64,000 nt of DNA, from NCBI GenBank assembly GCA_023423935.1, contig JAFAEQ010000073.1, positions 62,001 through 126,000 of the forward strand, written 5' to 3'. The position numbers and the translations under genes are program-made. Positions 61,801 through 64,000 of the stretch are shown in pieces. The notes beneath the pieces are model-generated. The model had not been told where the DNA came from. It saw only the letters and a list, made by a program, of their open reading frames with translations, and made no database searches. The first letter of the stretch is position 1; every line of letters begins with the position of its first letter. The DNA comes from Pseudomonadota bacterium (GTDB lineage Bacteria; Pseudomonadota; Gammaproteobacteria; Steroidobacterales; Steroidobacteraceae).

Positions 61801-62697
61801 CAGCTTGGATTCCAGCGCCCGCAAGCGGGCCGCGGTCTTGTGCAGCTCCTGCGTCAAGCGGTATGGATTGTTCTGCGAGAACCGTGAGCTCATGAATGCG
61901 AGGTTCACCCGCCGCAGCAGCGGAGAATCCTGAATCCACTCGTGCTGCTGCTCGTAGATCTTGAAAAGCCTGTAGCCAAACGGATTGAGAAAATCCTCTA
62001 TGTCTCGATAGTAGCAATGCTGGGTTCCATCGGGACTCATCCCGGCTTCTACATAGATGACGTCGATGCGTTCCTCCCGCAGGAGCTTTTCGGCGCCTGA
62101 CAGGGCCTTCAACTCGTGACCTTCGATGTCGATTTTCAGTAGCGAGATGTGACGATCGGTGACCTTTTCGATGAACAGATCGAGTGTCGTAGATTCGACC
62201 TCGAAGGAGTTCTGGAGCGCATGGTCGCGTTGGGAGCGCCCCACTGCGTGTTCAATGACCTTCGTCATGTCGGCGTGCGCATGCATCGTGATCCGGCCGG
62301 TGCGAGCATCCAGTGCCACGTTGTGGTAGTCGACGACCTTCTTTGGGAACGTCTGCTGGATGTGCTGCCGGGCCTTGTCCAGCGACCGAGCATTCGGCTC
62401 GATGAGATGTGCTTCCCGCACCTTCAACCCAGATTCGAGCACTCTTCGCAGCACCTGTCCTTCAAACGCGCCGACATCCACGTACGTCACGTGACGCTTG
62501 TAGAAGAACGGCACCATGTCCAATAGAAAGCGCTCGACTCCGGTCCTCTGAGCCGGTTTGGGTGACTCTTTCGATGCAACTAGCGCACTCATTGTTTGCT
62601 CTCTCGCTCGCGTCAGCCCGCTGGGTTGGGCAGATGATGGTTGCTCTGAAGCCCGCTGAGTGACTTCGCGGTTGGAATTGGCGCCAGCTGCTGTCAT
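58807..62697 (-). CDS. FkbM methyltransferase - coiled coil - GT2 glycosyltransferase fusion
   Basis: A 1296-residue protein. Residues about 50-250 are an FkbM-type methyltransferase (VTYVDVGAFEGQVL and LLKIDIEGHELKAL). Residues about 280-510 are a long, heptad-rich coiled coil (AARLRALESKLRHAEQQ onward). Residues about 560-880 hold a beta-rich segment and TPR-like helices. Residues about 888-1100 are a GT2 domain (LSVIVPAFNAAETIAWVLDSLL, IIVVDDLSTDNTCEI, MIHDSDDWSHP). The final 190 residues resemble a second sugar-transferase-like N-terminal half. The start at 62697 overlaps the upstream GT stop by ATGA. The coiled coil may set glycan chain length by acting as a molecular ruler, as in WbdD-type proteins; this is inference. 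Confidence 0.8.
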   Translation of the reverse strand: MTAAGANSNREVTQRASEQPSSAQPSGLTRAREQTMSALVASKESPKPAQRTGVERFLLDMVPFFYKRHVTYVDVGAFEGQVLRRVLESGLKVREAHLIEPNARSLDKARQHIQQTFPKKVVDYHNVALDARTGRITMHAHADMTKVIEHAVGRSQRDHALQNSFEVESTTLDLFIEKVTDRHISLLKIDIEGHELKALSGAEKLLREERIDVIYVEAGMSPDGTQHCYYRDIEDFLNPFGYRLFKIYEQQHEWIQDSPLLRRVNLAFMSSRFSQNNPYRLTQELHKTAARLRALESKLRHAEQQIATTAQSGEQMQAALLVVQQELVETKSQLDEAIAEREALRTALATTEQARLALSSDLASTASERDELQYALSQMRNHVEELAREARSVAAENSDLKQSSRAAAQALDAAANEKESMIRKVRHFRSTNKQLEEAIRLSKSQTAANTLELDSQRQHLQQARKQNAELRYVQGELLQSVVQVHRRELRARTEASQARTETSRVRDDFAYRLGTAITQRARPGALARLAAAIAAWSEYPKLRSLAENQRTAPERSDSPIGAFPAGSTIAYIPLTLNRQRIALAADADARAIHVGFLASQDVKATVEIVVSTDDSLRGIATLCGKKIAVGAKRIARKLEIVSGQTVQLLQLAAGRSDVTFEVRRVRGSFGILKLQRCNANSEPALPRLEAYEPSVASLPAAAPPQTTSPQVSAPFSADELELKLWGGFARYAIPELEKIKTDVNAPASERESAAWYLARWFFVEEDYARTLENIEFSRFIAPNPHPRIILCEIRTLIQLGRFSEALAAIELELPRKTKTLDLLLLKSTVLRKIELANDAPPDQVGSAQLDALNEAFLTTGLAPLRKRCAGLPVSLANIVANAEPATSRQDAKLSVIVPAFNAAETIAWVLDSLLRQTWRNLEIIVVDDLSTDNTCEIVEDIAKTDSRVRLIRQSVNSGAYPARNVGVRNSTGELVMIHDSDDWSHPQRIEMQIEALFANPHAVAVKSYWVRVDPNLEILGAWIPRGSVFDLNFSSLICRRSLLDAVGLWDEVSVSGDAEFYARIRTLYGEQAVLTLPKKYVLALSLTRENSLTRSKATHLRSLFYGLRWNYRDAYCYWHGNLQPGEAVARFDGAATNRMFPVPVANQPQRATQRNYAVVIISDFAANGSALDRTLVMLEEAALKRKTIAMFHWRKYDQPCRAALHPKVYELCLRHQIDILSPGDTVSAQEVLFPLPGILQHKLDPLPKITAEEVVVLTGTSPGDAGSYDLYDTLIARSHLRSIFGLSGTWRATWSA

Positions 62698-64000
62698 GGC
62701 GCGTGCTGTCGTGCCGGAGTGCGAGCGAACTTGCAATAGACGGTTGCGAGTTTCTCCGCGTACGCGTTCTCACTGAATCGCTCGGCCTGCCGCCTCCCTC
62801 GCTCGCTGAGATGGGTCCGCAACGATGCGTCTGAGTCGAGTGCACGAATACCGGCAGCGATGTCTGTCGCTTCATAGGGATTGGTCAGAAGGGCGCACTC
62901 GCCTGCGACCTCCGGAATCGAGCTCGTACTGGACGTCAGCACCGGCGTGCCGAGAAGCATCGATTCGAGGATTGGCAGGCCGAAGCCTTCGTAGAGCGAA
63001 GGAAACAGTACGCCGCGCGCGCCGCGCACCAGAGTCATAAGAAGCGGATACGGCGCGTACTCGAGCTGGATGATGCGGCGGCTCGAGCGCAGATCGCCGC
63101 CTTCGTTGAGCGACTTGAGTAGGCGCAGTTCGCTTTCCGATTTCCACGCCTGTGCGCCCACGATCACCAGCGGCGCTTTCACGCCACTTGCGAGATAGGC
63201 CTCGATCAATCGCCCGACGTTTTTCTTCGGCTCGATCGAGCCATAGAACAGGTAGTAGTTCTTGTACTTCAGGCCGAACATCCCTTCGACTTCGGAACGC
63301 ACTGCATCCTCGGGCTTGTTGCGGTACTTCGCCGGAATGGATACGGCCTGGTAAGTATTGGTGATCCGCTCGGGCTGGATGCCCACGATGTCTATCAGGT
63401 CACGGCGCGATGCCTCGGAGACAGTGACAACGTGATCGGCAGTTCGCGCAATCCATTTGAGCAACGCGAGATACTTGTCCTTCTTGTCGAGCGTCGAGTA
63501 CGGCAGACGCAGGGGAACGACATCATGAAGCGTGTAGATATTCGGGCAGCCACGAACTCTGATCGGCAGGGGATACGTCCAGTGAACGATGTCTGGCACC
63601 GGATCGACGGTGACGTAATTGACGGCTCCGAAGATGTCGAAGTGGCTGGCGGCCTTCTCGTAGAGGTCGGTCGCATTCCAGATCCGGTCGAAGTGCGGAA
63701 GGCGAGATTGGAATGTATCCGGTACGACCTTGCCGGTGATGGGGACTTCGAACGCACGATTGCGATTCAATGAGACGAGCGAGCGCACTCGCTTGCGCAC
63801 GCGCTGCCATCGGGAGAGCGTGAGCGAATGCGAGTCGTAGAACGAGACTTCCTTGAGCAGTGGCGAATGACTGCGAGTGGCCGAGCTGCCATACAGCACG
63901 TCGACGCTGCAGCCGAGATCCCGTAAGCAGAAGCTCAGGTTGCGCGCGTACGTGGCGACACCGGTGCCCTTCTCCAGACTGAGATTGAAGCCATCGATCA
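62694..64000 (-). CDS. GT4-family glycosyltransferase (5' end outside window)
   Basis: The frame is open to the right edge of the window; the residues there (IDGFNLSLEKGTGVATYARNL) are the typical N-terminal donor-loop segment of GT4 enzymes, so only a few residues are missing and the start lies outside. The C-terminal half has YYLFYGSIEPKKNVGRLIEAY and FPSLYEGFGLPILESMLLGTPVLTS, the E-x7-E motif. Its TGA overlaps the next gene's ATG, so they are coupled. It transfers a sugar, probably mannose-like, in surface glycan synthesis. Confidence 0.85.
   Translation of the reverse strand, partial: IDGFNLSLEKGTGVATYARNLSFCLRDLGCSVDVLYGSSATRSHSPLLKEVSFYDSHSLTLSRWQRVRKRVRSLVSLNRNRAFEVPITGKVVPDTFQSRLPHFDRIWNATDLYEKAASHFDIFGAVNYVTVDPVPDIVHWTYPLPIRVRGCPNIYTLHDVVPLRLPYSTLDKKDKYLALLKWIARTADHVVTVSEASRRDLIDIVGIQPERITNTYQAVSIPAKYRNKPEDAVRSEVEGMFGLKYKNYYLFYGSIEPKKNVGRLIEAYLASGVKAPLVIVGAQAWKSESELRLLKSLNEGGDLRSSRRIIQLEYAPYPLLMTLVRGARGVLFPSLYEGFGLPILESMLLGTPVLTSSTSSIPEVAGECALLTNPYEATDIAAGIRALDSDASLRTHLSERGRRQAERFSENAYAEKLATVYCKFARTPARQHAP

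Overview
The window is GC-rich, densely coded Gram-negative chromosomal DNA. The contents are a TonB receptor, FadL-type porin, lipoproteins, Tat-exported proteins, c-type cytochromes, a class III alcohol dehydrogenase and Entner-Doudoroff and galactonate enzymes. These, together with abundant short palindromic intergenic repeats, suggest a free-living aerobic gammaproteobacterium, perhaps near Steroidobacteraceae or Nevskiales. That placement is inference, because the window holds no rRNA or other marker gene. I saw no tRNA, rRNA, CRISPR array, transposase or prophage.

Layout. 0-4.8 kb: a partial DUF3592-like gene, a GlsB/YeaQ-type membrane protein, a cytochrome-fused sorbosone dehydrogenase, then KDPG aldolase and a 2-keto-3-deoxygluconate kinase separated by a GC-rich repeat block. 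4.9-10.2 kb: PRC-barrel protein, YVTN beta-propeller, TonB receptor and class III alcohol dehydrogenase. 10.3-14.3 kb: a minus-strand operon dgoK-dgoA-Na+ symporter-GntR regulator for 2-keto-3-deoxygalactonate. 14.4-25.1 kb: housekeeping and accessory genes (transglycosylase, MHS transporter, malic enzyme, nuclease, rhodanese/FtrA pair, agmatine deiminase, polyphosphate:AMP phosphotransferase) with several conspicuous repeat elements between them.

25.5-39.3 kb is the most striking region: two divergent operons encoding an exported redox system. The minus-strand arm encodes a diheme HzsA-like lipoprotein, an SH3/beta-barrel protein, a beta-barrel lipoprotein, a TlpA thioredoxin, DUF4266, DUF3570 and DUF3187. 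The plus-strand arm encodes a monoheme cytochrome, a diheme LamG lipoprotein and a Tat-exported DUF1501-like protein. No function is established for this set. Four minus-strand genes here carry extra or repeat-derived sequence exactly at the 5' end, before or inside the export signal.

39.4-50.4 kb: FadL-type porin and a divergent SGNH lipoprotein esterase; an AraC regulator divergent from a molybdenum hydroxylase (IorAB-like), a beta-propeller, and a mannose-1-phosphate guanylyltransferase coupled by ATGA overlaps to two cytochromes c; a CBS protein and a luciferase-like oxidoreductase. 50.8-54.4 kb: two exported lipoproteins, one an FAD-dependent oxidoreductase. 54.4-64 kb: a seven-gene minus-strand surface-glycan cluster (glycosyltransferases, methyltransferase, ATP-grasp protein, and a 1296-residue FkbM/coiled-coil/GT2 fusion) running off the right edge.
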